From the NCBI RefSeq assembly GCF_030622045.1, contig NZ_CP130886.1:2741557-2805556 (forward strand): DNA of 64,000 bases, given 5' to 3'. The position numbers and the translations under genes were made by a program. Below the pieces are notes generated by a model that saw only the letters and a list, made by a program, of their open reading frames with translations, was not told the DNA's origin and made no database searches. Source of the DNA: Planctellipticum variicoloris (GTDB taxonomy: Bacteria; Planctomycetota; Planctomycetia; Planctomycetales; Planctomycetaceae). Positions 17,742-26,303 of the stretch are shown piece after piece (positions within the stretch are counted from its first letter, which is position 1; the number at the start of each line of letters is the position of its first letter).

Positions 17742-19123
17742 CGGACCTGATGCTGCTGATTGTCGACGACGAGGCACCTGCCCGGCATGGAATGGTTCGC
17801 GCTTTGCGCCGTGAGGGCTGGACGATCGCCGAGGCCGAGAACGGTCGAGTGGCTGTGGAGCTGATCCGCACCCGACGGCCGGACCTGGTGTTTCTCGATC
17901 TGAACATGCCGGAACTGGACGGACTCGGGGTATTGCGGGAGCTCGGTCCGGCGACGCAGACCACGGAGATCGTTGTCCTGACGGCGAACGATCGCGTCAG
18001 CGCGGCCGTGGAGTGCGTCCGGCTGGGGGCGGCCGATTTTCTGACGAAGCCGTTCGAACTCGAACAGTTGCGTGCGGCGGTGGAACGTGTTCAACGACGG
18101 CGGCTGCTGGAGCGGCGGGTCTCGTCGCTCCAGGCCGAGGTTGAGGCCAGCAGCGGATCGAGTCCGCTGCTGGGAGTCAGTCGGGCGATGCGTGAATTGC
18201 GCGAGCTGGTCCATCGGGCCGCCGCAGCGCCGGTCGATCTGCTGATTCGTGGCGAGACCGGGGCGGGTAAGGAACTGGTGGCCCGCGAGCTGCACCGGCA
18301 CAGTCCGCGCGGCGCCGGGCCGTTCGTGGCGGTCAATACCGCAGCACTGCCGGAGTCGCTGCTGGAAAGCGAACTGTTCGGCCATGTGAAAGGTGCGTTC
18401 ACCGGAGCGGAGCGCGACCGCGAAGGGGTCTTTCGTCGGGCGCAGGGGGGGACGTTGTTCCTGGATGAGATCGGTGACCTGCCGCTGGCCGCCCAGGCCA
18501 AGCTGCTCCGCGCGCTGCAGGAGCGACAGATCACGCCCGTAGGATCCGAACGTCCGATCGCCGTCGACGTCCGCGTCGTCAGTGCAACACATCAGCCCCT
18601 GGAAGAATTGATCGCAGACGGCCGGTTCCGGCAAGATCTGTACTACCGGCTGCGCGGCTTTGAAATCCCGCTGGCGCCGCTGCGTGCTCGCCGGGAAGAC
18701 ATTCTGGTTCTGGCCACGCATTTTGCGGAGCAGGCGGCGGGGGTCGCCGGTCGCGCGGCCCCCGAGTTCGGGCGCGACGCGATCGACGCCCTTCTGACCC
18801 ACGACTGGCCCGGCAATGTCCGGGAACTGGAACACGCGCTGCGGGCGGCCGTTTCGATGCTGACCGGCGAAGTGCTGCATGCGCGCGACCTGGGACTGGC
18901 GCTGCCGAGGGCGCCTGTGGGAGACGATCTTTTCGCTCCTTACCTGGCGCTGCCGTTCGCGGAGGCCAAAACTCAGCTCGTCGAGGCGTTTGAGCGGGCG
19001 ATGGTGACGCGGGCGCTGGAAGCGAGCCAGGGGAATCTGAGTGCGGCCGCCCGCGCCCTGGGAATGCATCGTCAAAGTCTGCAGCAGAAGCTCGACCAGC
19101 TCGGGCTGAAGCCGGAGCGATAG
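17738..19123 (+). CDS. Sigma54-dependent response regulator, NtrC family
   Basis: 461 residues, GTG start overlapping the kinase stop. The receiver domain (5-120) has LLIVDDEAP, LVFLDLNMPELDG and KPF. The AAA+ domain (about 145-380) has Walker A GETGAGKE, the sigma54-contact GAFTGA loop at about residue 220, Walker B GGTLFLDEIGDL and arginine-finger region residues. The C-terminal Fis-type HTH (about 420-458) reads GNLSAAARALGMHRQSLQQKL. It should activate sigma54 promoters when phosphorylated by the upstream kinase. Its 3' end is 27 bases from the convergent LeuA-like gene. Confidence 0.95.
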   Translation: MTDLMLLIVDDEAPARHGMVRALRREGWTIAEAENGRVAVELIRTRRPDLVFLDLNMPELDGLGVLRELGPATQTTEIVVLTANDRVSAAVECVRLGAADFLTKPFELEQLRAAVERVQRRRLLERRVSSLQAEVEASSGSSPLLGVSRAMRELRELVHRAAAAPVDLLIRGETGAGKELVARELHRHSPRGAGPFVAVNTAALPESLLESELFGHVKGAFTGAERDREGVFRRAQGGTLFLDEIGDLPLAAQAKLLRALQERQITPVGSERPIAVDVRVVSATHQPLEELIADGRFRQDLYYRLRGFEIPLAPLRARREDILVLATHFAEQAAGVAGRAAPEFGRDAIDALLTHDWPGNVRELEHALRAAVSMLTGEVLHARDLGLALPRAPVGDDLFAPYLALPFAEAKTQLVEAFERAMVTRALEASQGNLSAAARALGMHRQSLQQKLDQLGLKPER

Positions 19124-19150
19124 GCGGTTGCGAGCCGCGTTGCATAAGCT

Positions 19151-20383
19151 TCAGGCGGACTTGCGCGAGCGGGACCAGCTTTGCACTGTCGCATCATCGA
19201 CGAGCGTCCCCTTCGGGGCCAGCTTGAGCTGGTCGAGGATATGGCCGACCGAGACCTCATCGGCAGAAAGGCCGAGCTGTTCCAGCCGGTGGGCGACCGC
19301 GCGGCGGCCGCTGTGGCGACCGAGAATCAGCCGGATCGGACCGCCGCCGACGAGCTCGGGACGAAACGGGAGATACGTGTCCGGGTGTTTGAGCAACCCG
19401 TCCTGATGAATCCCCGCTTCGGTTGCAAAAACGGTTTCGCCGGCGACCGGCTTGTTGAGCGGGAGCGGGCAGCCCGTCAGCTCCGCTACGAGCCGGCAGA
19501 GCGGGACGAGCTTCGTGGTGTCGATCCGCATCGTCCGTCCGTACTGGTCGGGATGCAGCTTGAGGGCCATGGCGACTTCTTCGAGAGACGCGTTCCCCGC
19601 CCGCTCGCCGATGCCGTTGATGGTGCACTGCACCACATGAGCCCCTTCCGCGATGCAGGCCAGAGTATTGGCCACCGCCAGGCCCAGGTCGTTGTGGAAG
19701 TGGACTGCGACCAGAGCCCGCTCGATGGCGGGGACGCCATCTTGAATTGCGCGGAGGGAATCGCGGGCCTTTTCGGGAGTGAGGCAGCCGACGGTATCCG
19801 GAAAACCAATCGTCGTCGCCCCGGCTTCAATCGCCGTCTGATAGCACCGACACAGGAAGGGCAGCTCGGTCCGGCTCGCGTCTTCGGGCGAGAAGGCCAC
19901 GATGTCAAATCGGGAAGCGGCATAGCCGACGGACTCGGCGATCAATGAAAGAATTTCCGCTTCGGACTTCTGCAGCTTGTACTGCCGGTGCAGGGGGCTT
20001 GTGCCGACGAAGAGACTGACTCCTCGCTTGTGCTTCGGCTGGCCATCGAGGGCGGCTTCCGCAGCGTCGATATCGCTCCGGACCGTGCGGCACAGTGCGG
20101 TCAGCACCGGGCGTTTGACAACGCCGACCATCTTGCGGATGGCCGCGGCGTCCTGTTCGCTCGACGCGGGAAATCCTGCATCGAGCGAGTGGACGCCCAG
20201 CTCTTCAAGAGCCAGGGCGATGCGCAGTTTGTCGTCCGGTTCCAGCGTGGCGCCCGGCATCTGTTCGCCGTCGCGGAGCGTCGTATCGCTGAACAGCACC
20301 GCCCCCGAGTGGCGATGGTGACGAATCACCAGCGGCTTCACCACCTGCCCGATCCGCCGCATCACGCCCCGGCCCCACGCCAT
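19151..20383 (-). CDS. LeuA-like alpha-acyl transferase (2-isopropylmalate/homocitrate synthase family)
   Basis: 410 residues from ATG 20383 (ATG 20362 is an alternative). A longer frame to 20485 translates a heptamer-period repeat and is unlikely to be coding. The DRE-TIM barrel is clear: [13 protein letters not shown] with the metal-binding Asp, [27 protein letters not shown], and [13 protein letters not shown]. The C-terminal part contains [17 protein letters not shown] and [10 protein letters not shown], as in 2-isopropylmalate and homocitrate synthases. It ends soon after and lacks the roughly 130-residue allosteric LeuA_dimer domain of classical LeuA. It could be a feedback-insensitive isopropylmalate synthase, a homocitrate-synthase-like enzyme or a related synthase; no leu or nif genes are adjacent. 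Confidence 0.82.
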   Translation of the reverse strand: MAWGRGVMRRIGQVVKPLVIRHHRHSGAVLFSDTTLRDGEQMPGATLEPDDKLRIALALEELGVHSLDAGFPASSEQDAAAIRKMVGVVKRPVLTALCRTVRSDIDAAEAALDGQPKHKRGVSLFVGTSPLHRQYKLQKSEAEILSLIAESVGYAASRFDIVAFSPEDASRTELPFLCRCYQTAIEAGATTIGFPDTVGCLTPEKARDSLRAIQDGVPAIERALVAVHFHNDLGLAVANTLACIAEGAHVVQCTINGIGERAGNASLEEVAMALKLHPDQYGRTMRIDTTKLVPLCRLVAELTGCPLPLNKPVAGETVFATEAGIHQDGLLKHPDTYLPFRPELVGGGPIRLILGRHSGRRAVAHRLEQLGLSADEVSVGHILDQLKLAPKGTLVDDATVQSWSRSRKSA

Positions 20384-20407
20384 TTCGAAGTCCGCTCCGC
20401 AAAACCC

Positions 20408-20456
20408 GAAATCTGAAGCACGAAATCCGAAACAAGCACAGATGACGAAATCAGAA
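20408..20456. repeat. Heptamer-period tract upstream of LeuA-like gene
   Basis: Seven-base units GAAATCT, GAAGCAC, GAAATCC, GAAACAA, GCACAGA, TGACGAA, ATCAGAA. Translation of this tract produces the spurious N-terminal extension of the LeuA-like frame. Confidence 0.6.
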
Positions 20457-20601
20457 AACGGGGCCAGCTCCCGCAGCCGCCGCATCTCTGCAAGAGCAGG
20501 CTCGGCCCCGCAGATCTGACGGAGGTTTGGGGACTTGGCTCATTGTGCGTCTTGCCAATTGCGCGATCCAAGTCGCCCAACAGCTTTCAGGCGGCCTGCT
20601 T

Positions 20602-20636
20602 CACTAGCCACGACCCACTATCCACCAGCCACTTCT
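20602..20636. repeat. Heptamer-period tract after TlpA-like gene
   Basis: Five 7-base units that all begin CAC: CACTAGC, CACGACC, CACTATC, CACCAGC, CACTTCT. It lies 8 bases beyond the stop codon of the minus-strand thioredoxin-like gene. Confidence 0.7.
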
Positions 20637-20644
20637 TCTCCCCC

Positions 20645-22552
20645 TCACTTGAGCAGCCGCGGCAATTGAAGTTTCAGGTCCTGGACGCTCGTGTTGCGGC
20701 TTTCGACGATTCCCTGAGCGTTCACCAGCAGCATCGTCGGCAGCGAGATCACGCCGTATTGAATCGCGGCGGGACTCTCCAGACCTTTCCCTTCGTAGAT
20801 GTGCGGCCAGGGGACTTTGTGAGTCTGGATGTATTCGGCGACCGGTTTGGGGTCCATGTCGAGGCAGACGCCGACAATTTCGAAGCCCTTGGGCTTGTAC
20901 GCCTGGTAGAGCTGCCGCAGTTCGGGGAGATCTTCGGTGCAGGGAACGCAGTTGGTGGCCCAGTAAATGACCAGGACGGTCTTGCCGCGGAGTTTCGCAA
21001 CGTCCAGCGTCCCTTCACCCAGCATCGGGCCGGACAGGGCGAGAGACTTCCCCTTCAGCTCCAGGCGGCGGATCGCACCTTCGGCGCGGCGAACCGCCGA
21101 GGAGTCGACCTTCAATGCCGCCAGGCGGCGATACCATTCGAGAGCTTCCTTGGTGCGGCTGTTAAATTCCTCGGTGACGGCGAGCTGCAGCATGGCGTCC
21201 GGGGCGTCTTCGGATTCGGGATGCTTTTTGACGAACGCCGCCAGCGACTCCAGCCACTGCTTCTGCAGTTCGGTTCGCTTTTCCGTTTCCTGCACTGCCA
21301 TGATCTGCAGCGTGTATTCCGACTGAAGCACGCGGAATTCCGCATAGGAAACCAGTTTCGACTCGGGACTCGATTTCCGCAGATCGGTTTCGAGCTTCTT
21401 GAGCTGCGACAGGCCCTCGACATCGCCCCCTGTCTGGACGGCGGCCGCCAGCCCGTCAACGAGCTGCCGCAGCCACATTTCCTTCTCTTCAGCGCCCTCG
21501 GCCTGCTTGTAGAGGCCGAGGATCAGCTCGGCCCGCCGGGCGTTGTATTTGGCGACGTCTTCCCGCGTGGCGCCGGCTTGCGGCTGGGCGTCATCCAGCT
21601 TCTGCAGATCCGTCAGCAGCTTCTGCATCTCGGGCGAGGGGGCGTTGCCGCCCGTCGGAGCCCCGGCGGACAGGACCGGCTGCATCAGAATGCCGCCCGC
21701 GGCGATCGTCTCGGTCCCTTCGATCGGGAGCGGGGCCTGAGTGAGCTTCCACACGTCTCCCACAAGCACCATTTCGCCGAGCTGCACCAGCCCGGACGCT
21801 CCGCCGTTCTCCACGATGACCATCGCGTTTTCGTAAACGAGCAGGTCTTTGCCGGCCCGTTCGTCGTCCCCGGGAATCAGGCTGGGCATCTGCGCGTCGA
21901 AGCGCATCCACTTCGTCCCGGCGCCCAGGAGCTTGGACTTGCTGGCGGAGATCGTCTTCACCGCCCCTCCGGACGCCTCCAGCAGTTTGGCGGCCGTCTC
22001 GCGGGCGACTCCCAGCGAGCGGAGATCCTCGGCGTTGATCATCAGGCTCTGCAGCGCCGGCATGTCCCCGGCAGCGATCGCGTTGATCGCTTCCCGGGAG
22101 GCCTCGGCGGCGGAAAGGTGCTTCCACTGATCGATCCGGCCGTCTTCGTTGGTATCGATCCCCCAGCGGCTGCCGGCGAAGTTGACCCAGCGGCACTGGT
22201 CAGCTTTGTTGTTCTTGTTCGTGTCGATGTCGCGGAAGACCTCCATGCCGAGGTTGTAGTACCGCCATTGATCGACCGATCCGTCGCCGTCGGTATCGAC
22301 GAACCGGCGAACGACCTGACCGCCGGGTCCGAAGACGACCCAGCCGGAGACTTTGCCGCGGCGTTCGACGTCGACTTTGCATTTGGGGTAGTCGGCGACC
22401 GCCGGGGACTCGCACTCGACGTCCTTCTGGGACGGCTTATAGGCAAACACCGTCGCCAGCGGCGGCGTGTCCGCGGCCGCGGCAATTCCGGTCGTCCCAC
22501 AGCATCCAACGATGGCAAGTCCGAATTGCCACCAGCGCCTTCGACTGGACAT
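20645..22552 (-). CDS. Secreted protein with Ca-binding-like repeats and C-terminal TlpA-type thioredoxin
   Basis: 635 residues from ATG 22552 (ten residues into the longest frame), chosen because it starts a good signal peptide (basic SSRRR, hydrophobic core, AAAAD). Three EF-hand/dockerin-like loops follow: DTDGDGSVDQW, DTNKNNKADQC and DTNEDGRIDQW (about residues 85-150). A long middle region is helical and TPR-like (about 300-490). The C-terminal redoxin/TlpA domain (about 505-635) has the active site CVPC at 535-538 and the cis-Pro SLPT. It probably acts as an extracytoplasmic thiol-disulfide protein; the pairing with Ca-binding-like loops is unusual. It is flanked by heptamer-period tracts and the tRNA-Gln region. 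Confidence 0.85.
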   Translation of the reverse strand: MSSRRRWWQFGLAIVGCCGTTGIAAAADTPPLATVFAYKPSQKDVECESPAVADYPKCKVDVERRGKVSGWVVFGPGGQVVRRFVDTDGDGSVDQWRYYNLGMEVFRDIDTNKNNKADQCRWVNFAGSRWGIDTNEDGRIDQWKHLSAAEASREAINAIAAGDMPALQSLMINAEDLRSLGVARETAAKLLEASGGAVKTISASKSKLLGAGTKWMRFDAQMPSLIPGDDERAGKDLLVYENAMVIVENGGASGLVQLGEMVLVGDVWKLTQAPLPIEGTETIAAGGILMQPVLSAGAPTGGNAPSPEMQKLLTDLQKLDDAQPQAGATREDVAKYNARRAELILGLYKQAEGAEEKEMWLRQLVDGLAAAVQTGGDVEGLSQLKKLETDLRKSSPESKLVSYAEFRVLQSEYTLQIMAVQETEKRTELQKQWLESLAAFVKKHPESEDAPDAMLQLAVTEEFNSRTKEALEWYRRLAALKVDSSAVRRAEGAIRRLELKGKSLALSGPMLGEGTLDVAKLRGKTVLVIYWATNCVPCTEDLPELRQLYQAYKPKGFEIVGVCLDMDPKPVAEYIQTHKVPWPHIYEGKGLESPAAIQYGVISLPTMLLVNAQGIVESRNTSVQDLKLQLPRLLK

Positions 22553-22760
22553 TCCCACCCCTCCCTGGTCAGGTCGCGTCACGTAAACTCGCCGATTCGA
22601 CGCCGTTCCGGGGCGTGAAATCGCCCGCGGGAACGACGGAAGTACTCCATCAGGCAGGTTTTCTAGCGAACCGGACGGCGTCCGTCACGGTCAGTTTCAC
22701 GAGAATCCGGGAAATTCGCGGCCGAGATCCCGGAACGGTCAAAAAAAACACCGGTCAGAA

Positions 22761-22788
22761 TTGGCAAATCGGGGGGACTCATTATACT
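22761..22788 (+). promoter_or_regulatory. Sigma70 promoter for tRNA-Gln
   Basis: A -35 box TTGGCA (22761-22766) and a -10 box TATACT (22783-22788) are separated by 16 bases, with transcription expected near 22795, about 75 bases before the tRNA. The rest of the 317-base gap 22553-22869 shows no gene. Confidence 0.65.
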
Positions 22789-22869
22789 TCGCCTGATCGC
22801 AGGGACGCACCGCCTGCGGCGCAAGTCGTGACGCGACCGGTTCGTCCGTCGACTGCACGCTGCGAACAT

Positions 22870-22940
22870 TGCCCGATGGTGTAACGGTAGCACGAGTGAC
22901 TCTGGATCACTTAGTTCAGGTTCAAATCCTGGTCGGGCAA
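22870..22940 (+). tRNA. tRNA-Gln (anticodon CTG)
   Basis: A 71-base cloverleaf. The acceptor stem is TGCCCGA with TCGGGCA, and the discriminator is A at 22940. The D arm is in GTGTAACGGTAGC. The anticodon stem AGTGA/TCACT carries loop CTCTGGA with anticodon CTG, which reads CAG. The T arm is CAGG-TTCAAAT-CCTG. CCA is not encoded. It has its own promoter upstream and terminator downstream. Antisense translation of this gene gives a typical false protein hit. Confidence 0.93.
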
Positions 22941-22948
22941 CTCCCTCT

Positions 22949-22988
22949 AACCCGCTGATGCAACACGAGTTGCGTCGGCGGGTTTTTT
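22949..22988 (+). terminator. Rho-independent terminator of tRNA-Gln
   Basis: A 16-bp stem (22949-22964 with 22969-22984, two G-U pairs, loop ACGA) runs straight into a T-tract (22983-22988). Confidence 0.88.
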
Positions 22989-23008
22989 CGTTGGCGGAGC
23001 CGGCACGT

Positions 23009-23308
23009 TCAGGGGTGGCCGCCATTTGACGGCGATCTTCGGATCTTGCCGTCTGGAGCGCATTCTGCCGCATGGCGGATGGCCCAGCCGAGCAGCGCGA
23101 AGTTCCGGGCCAGGTCGCGGGTCTGCGACAGCAGCTTCCGCCGCTTCTGCACCGGCAGCTCGTCGTCCTCGCTGCGAGTGACGCCGGATGGGGCGCGGCG
23201 TTTGCCTTCGCCCGTGTCGACAGAGTCAGAGCCGAACGCATGCCGCGCCTGACGCAGGCCGGCGTCGAACAGCCCGGCCGCGCTTTGCCAGAGTCCGGAA
23301 GCGTTCAT
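23009..23308 (-). pseudogene. Short ORF resembling the N-terminus of a phage portal protein
   Basis: 99 residues with a purine-rich GGAGGGG just before the ATG at 23308. The segment RSEDDELPVQKRRKLLSQ followed by TRDLARNFALLGWAIRH closely recalls the N-terminal part of lambda-type phage portal proteins, in which a 'RDLxRNFxxAAWAIRKHLDYV' pattern is common. The similarity breaks off after AIRH, and the ORF ends soon after. It lies about 70 bases beyond tRNA-Gln, a typical prophage attachment context. It may be a remnant of a decayed prophage or a small ORFan using the same motif. The recognition is from memory only. Confidence 0.42.
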
Positions 23309-23550
23309 GGCCCCTCCATCGTGAGGGACCTGAGAAAGGGACCTTGTGGTGGATACCGGAAGAAAATGGCTGGAAAAGGATTACTTTTGGCGATATCGGG
23401 TCGCTATCTTAGTGCTCGCCGTCCGCGTGAGTCCTGGAATTCGCCAAGACGCTCCTGGGAGGGCCGTGAATCGCCGAAGGTCGCGAAAACCTGTTGGTGT
23501 CGTAGCAATTCATCACGCACTAGTGTTTCACTACCGGGAAAGAGTTCTCC

Positions 23551-24363
23551 ATGACGTGGCCCTCTGGTCAGAACGAACCCAGTTCGACGAGTCACGACCA
23601 GAACGAACGCGATGCCGCGTGGACCGCCCAGTACGAGCGTGGAAAGAGCATGGATTCCTCGCCCGCTCCGGGCACTGACGCATCCAGCTCCGGCTCTTCC
23701 AATTCAGGTCCGACAGGCGGAGGCGGAAACGCGGGTGGCTGCGGCGGTTGTCTGATCGTCGTGATCGGCATCGCCGCTCTCTTGCTCTGGCAGCAGCACT
23801 CGCAGTTCTTCGGCAACGGCGGTCAGGGACGGCAGGTACCGATTCCCATCGTTAAAGATCCGGTTCCCGCTCCCTGGGATCCTGGCAATGCGCCGCCGAC
23901 CGCCGAGAGTTCTGGCGAGGCGACACCCACGTCTGCAAACGTCGCGGCAATCGCGAAATCGCCCCTTTCCGAACGGAAATCGGAATCGCTGGTCCATGAG
24001 TACCTTTCCCAGGTTGCCGAACTGATCCGGGAGCGTGAAGAGCGATTGGCCCCCGATTTGGCGAAGATCGGTGAGCTGAAACAGAACCGGGATGCTGGTC
24101 GGCTGACTGCGAAAGAGTGGTTGGACCAGACGAATGCGATTAACCGGCGAATTGCCCCGGACCGAGCTGTGCTGAAGGAACTGACCGACGTGCGAACACG
24201 CGTCCGGTCCTCGTACGTGGCCTACCAGGACGGAAAACTGTCGATTTCTGAGGAAGAGGTCGTGCATGATGCCGAGCAGCGTCTGCGGATTCTGCACGAA
24301 TTTCATCGGACTGGCGATCTCGGCGCTTTCAAGCGAAGCAACGCCATGCCGTCAAATCGGTGA
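23551..24363 (+). CDS. Hypothetical single-span membrane protein with coiled coil
   Basis: 270 residues. Residues 1-65 are Ser/Gly/Asn-rich and lack structure. A Gly/Cys-rich stretch leads into one membrane span, CLIVVIGIAALLLW (about 68-81). A Pro-rich linker follows, and the C-terminal half is charged and helical (about 140-255; SESLVHEYLSQVAELIREREERLA and onward), probably a coiled coil. The topology would be a long N-terminal cytoplasmic tail and an external helical domain, or the reverse. I do not recognise the family. Neighbours give no hint; the 152-base gap after it has no gene. Confidence 0.72.
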   Translation: MTWPSGQNEPSSTSHDQNERDAAWTAQYERGKSMDSSPAPGTDASSSGSSNSGPTGGGGNAGGCGGCLIVVIGIAALLLWQQHSQFFGNGGQGRQVPIPIVKDPVPAPWDPGNAPPTAESSGEATPTSANVAAIAKSPLSERKSESLVHEYLSQVAELIREREERLAPDLAKIGELKQNRDAGRLTAKEWLDQTNAINRRIAPDRAVLKELTDVRTRVRSSYVAYQDGKLSISEEEVVHDAEQRLRILHEFHRTGDLGAFKRSNAMPSNR

Positions 24364-24515
24364 CCGGCCGAAGGAGTGACGGCGGTTACACCGGTTCTCC
24401 CGCGTCACATCAATCCGCATCTGCCCGCAACAAGCACGCCGCCGCGCACAGCGACTGAAGCGTTCTCTCTCAAGTTCAACCCCACCGAGCTCCCACTCGC
24501 AGCGTTTCCGCCGCC

Positions 24516-25316
24516 TTAGTCCTTCGCCGACGCATCACCCGGCGCTTTCTCCGCCGGCAGACTCGTCGGCGCCTGCAGCACGCCGACTCCCAGCCGCCCG
24601 TCCGTCTCCCACGGGTCGCCTCCCCCGTTCTTTCCCGACAGTTGGGACTGAAAGCCGTCGATCCAGGTTTCGTCGGCGAGCGCGCCCGCCTTCTTCAGAT
24701 CCGCCAGGACCTTGTCCCGCTCGGCGTCGACGTCGGGAGCAATGTGGTGCGTGATTTCGCCCGTCGTGTGGCTCAGGCCGACGCGCTCGTCGAAGGTCGC
24801 CGCCCCGAACCAGACCGGCCGCCCGTCGGCGTCCACCTCGGGCGAGCGCCAGAACCGCACGTGATGCCGCCGGCGGGGATCGTCCCCGAACGGCTGCTCG
24901 AACGCAAAATCCTCTTTGCGACCGAACAGATACAGGCTGCTGACCGGGGCATCCGTGTATTCGCGGTGGAAGATCGTATCCGCCGCGATCCGTAGCGAAG
25001 TCTTCAGCGTCAGCGGGTCGGCGGGGAACCAGCCGGCGGCGAGGATTCCCCGATGGAGCTCAATTTCCGTGGCGATCAGGCCCAGATTCACCGGATCGCC
25101 GGGAATGCCGCTGGCCGTGTGCGTGCGCGTCGGCGCGTTGAACAGCGCGGGATGCCGTCGGGTGGCGATTCGCCACGCGAGCGGCAGCACGATGTATGCG
25201 ACCACCGCCCAGACGAGAACCAGCACCAGCCCGCCGCGCGCGATTCCCTCGGGCGACAGCCAGCGGCGACGACGGTCCGGAGCGGCGGAGTTTGCAGCGG
25301 GCAGTGGATCGGACAT
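24516..25316 (-). CDS. LssY C-terminal domain protein
   Basis: 266 residues. One membrane span near the N-terminus (GLVLVLVWAVVAYIVLPLAW, about 28-47) is followed by a soluble domain. The domain signature ADTIFHREYTDAPVSSLYLFGRKEDFAFEQPFG, with HHVRFWRSPEVD and WFGAATFDERVG, matches the LssY_C domain as I know it. This domain is often found at the end of DedA/PAP2-type membrane proteins and is of unknown function. Here it stands alone with a short anchor. The C-terminus is Gly/Asp-rich. It is divergently oriented from the hemolysin III gene, with a 227-base gap lacking a gene. Confidence 0.75.
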   Translation of the reverse strand: MSDPLPAANSAAPDRRRRWLSPEGIARGGLVLVLVWAVVAYIVLPLAWRIATRRHPALFNAPTRTHTASGIPGDPVNLGLIATEIELHRGILAAGWFPADPLTLKTSLRIAADTIFHREYTDAPVSSLYLFGRKEDFAFEQPFGDDPRRRHHVRFWRSPEVDADGRPVWFGAATFDERVGLSHTTGEITHHIAPDVDAERDKVLADLKKAGALADETWIDGFQSQLSGKNGGGDPWETDGRLGVGVLQAPTSLPAEKAPGDASAKD

Positions 25317-25543
25317 GACGAGTCCCAGGGGGGCGAGCGGCGCGCCGGACAGCGGTGCGCCTGTGGCAGACGAAGATAGCGTGCGGCGCGTTGCGACACG
25401 ACTGACAGGCAGGGCATCGTTGCCTTTCTGCGCAGCCGCGGCCTCGTCATCGCTGGCGGCAGCGCCGGACTCGCGTCAAACTCGGAGGCGGCCTCGACGC
25501 AGGGCCGTCTCCGCCCCCGTTTTGTTTGACCGACAGACTTCCA

Positions 25544-26185
25544 ATGACCAGCGCCGAGCGCCCCGATGACGAACTGGCTAACGTGATCACGCACGGGGCG
25601 GCGTTTGTGCTGAGCATTCCGGCTGCCGTCTACCTGCTCTGGCTCGTGGCGGACCGTTCGCCGGCCATCCGCGCTGCCTGCGACATTTACGCCGCGACGC
25701 TGCTGCTCACCTTCGGCAGTTCGACCCTCTCGCACGTCTTTCACGACATCGAGCGCCGGAAGCGGTTCCGGACGCTCGATCAGGCCAGCATCTTTCTGCT
25801 GATGGCGGGGACGTACACGCCGTTCGGCGTCGCCCTGCTGGACCACGGCTGGTGGCAGTTGCTGCACGTAGTCATGTGGCTGTGCGCCGCGGCGGGCGTC
25901 GCCCGCTGCCTGCAGGTCCGCGACCTGTCGGGGCCGGACAAGTCCGCCTTCGGCGTGATGGGCTGCCTGCCGGTCGCAGGCTTCGGCGAAATGGCCCGCC
26001 AGGCCCCTCCCGGTCTGCTGCCGTGGCTCTTCCTCGGCGGCGCCTGTTTCGGCGTCGGAGCGATCTTTCTGGCGCTCAGCGCCCGCGTGCGCTATGCCCA
26101 CGCCATCTGGCACCTGCTGGTGATCGCCGGGTGCGCCAGTCAGTACCGGGCGATCCTCCTGGCAGTAGGACCTGCCTCCCAGTGA
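25544..26185 (+). CDS. Hemolysin III family (PAQR-like) membrane protein
   Basis: 213 residues from ATG 25544; the frame is open to a TTG at 25526. About seven membrane spans are visible. The conserved PAQR/HlyIII features are present: ELANVITHG near the N-terminus, STLSHVFHD after the second span, LDQASIFLLMAGTYTP, and the C-terminal YAHAIWHLLV, giving the Ser/His/Asp/His set that binds zinc in this superfamily. Bacterial members (YqfA/TrhA-like) are linked to membrane energetics and lipid homeostasis; the exact role here is unknown. Confidence 0.9.
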   Translation: MTSAERPDDELANVITHGAAFVLSIPAAVYLLWLVADRSPAIRAACDIYAATLLLTFGSSTLSHVFHDIERRKRFRTLDQASIFLLMAGTYTPFGVALLDHGWWQLLHVVMWLCAAAGVARCLQVRDLSGPDKSAFGVMGCLPVAGFGEMARQAPPGLLPWLFLGGACFGVGAIFLALSARVRYAHAIWHLLVIAGCASQYRAILLAVGPASQ

Positions 26186-26303
26186 TTGGCGTGCGGCCGG
26201 TCAGCGGGATACCGTGTCTCAATCCCTTGCGCCGCGCCCGTCTGCTGGCGACGCCATTCCCGTCAGGTCATTGGCGATTCCCATCAAAATTGATTCGTCA
26301 CTC

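Noticed and set aside
20384-20485. N-terminal extension of the LeuA-like frame
   Set aside because: It translates a heptamer-period repeat (repeated FGF/SDF words) and precedes better start codons.
20543-22618. 691-residue plus-strand ORF
   Set aside because: Antisense shadow of the TlpA-like gene, with a biased Arg/Gly/Leu composition.
22663-23241. Minus-strand ORF containing GFEPELSDPESLVLPLHH
   Set aside because: This is the translation of the tRNA-Gln complement, a known type of false protein annotation.
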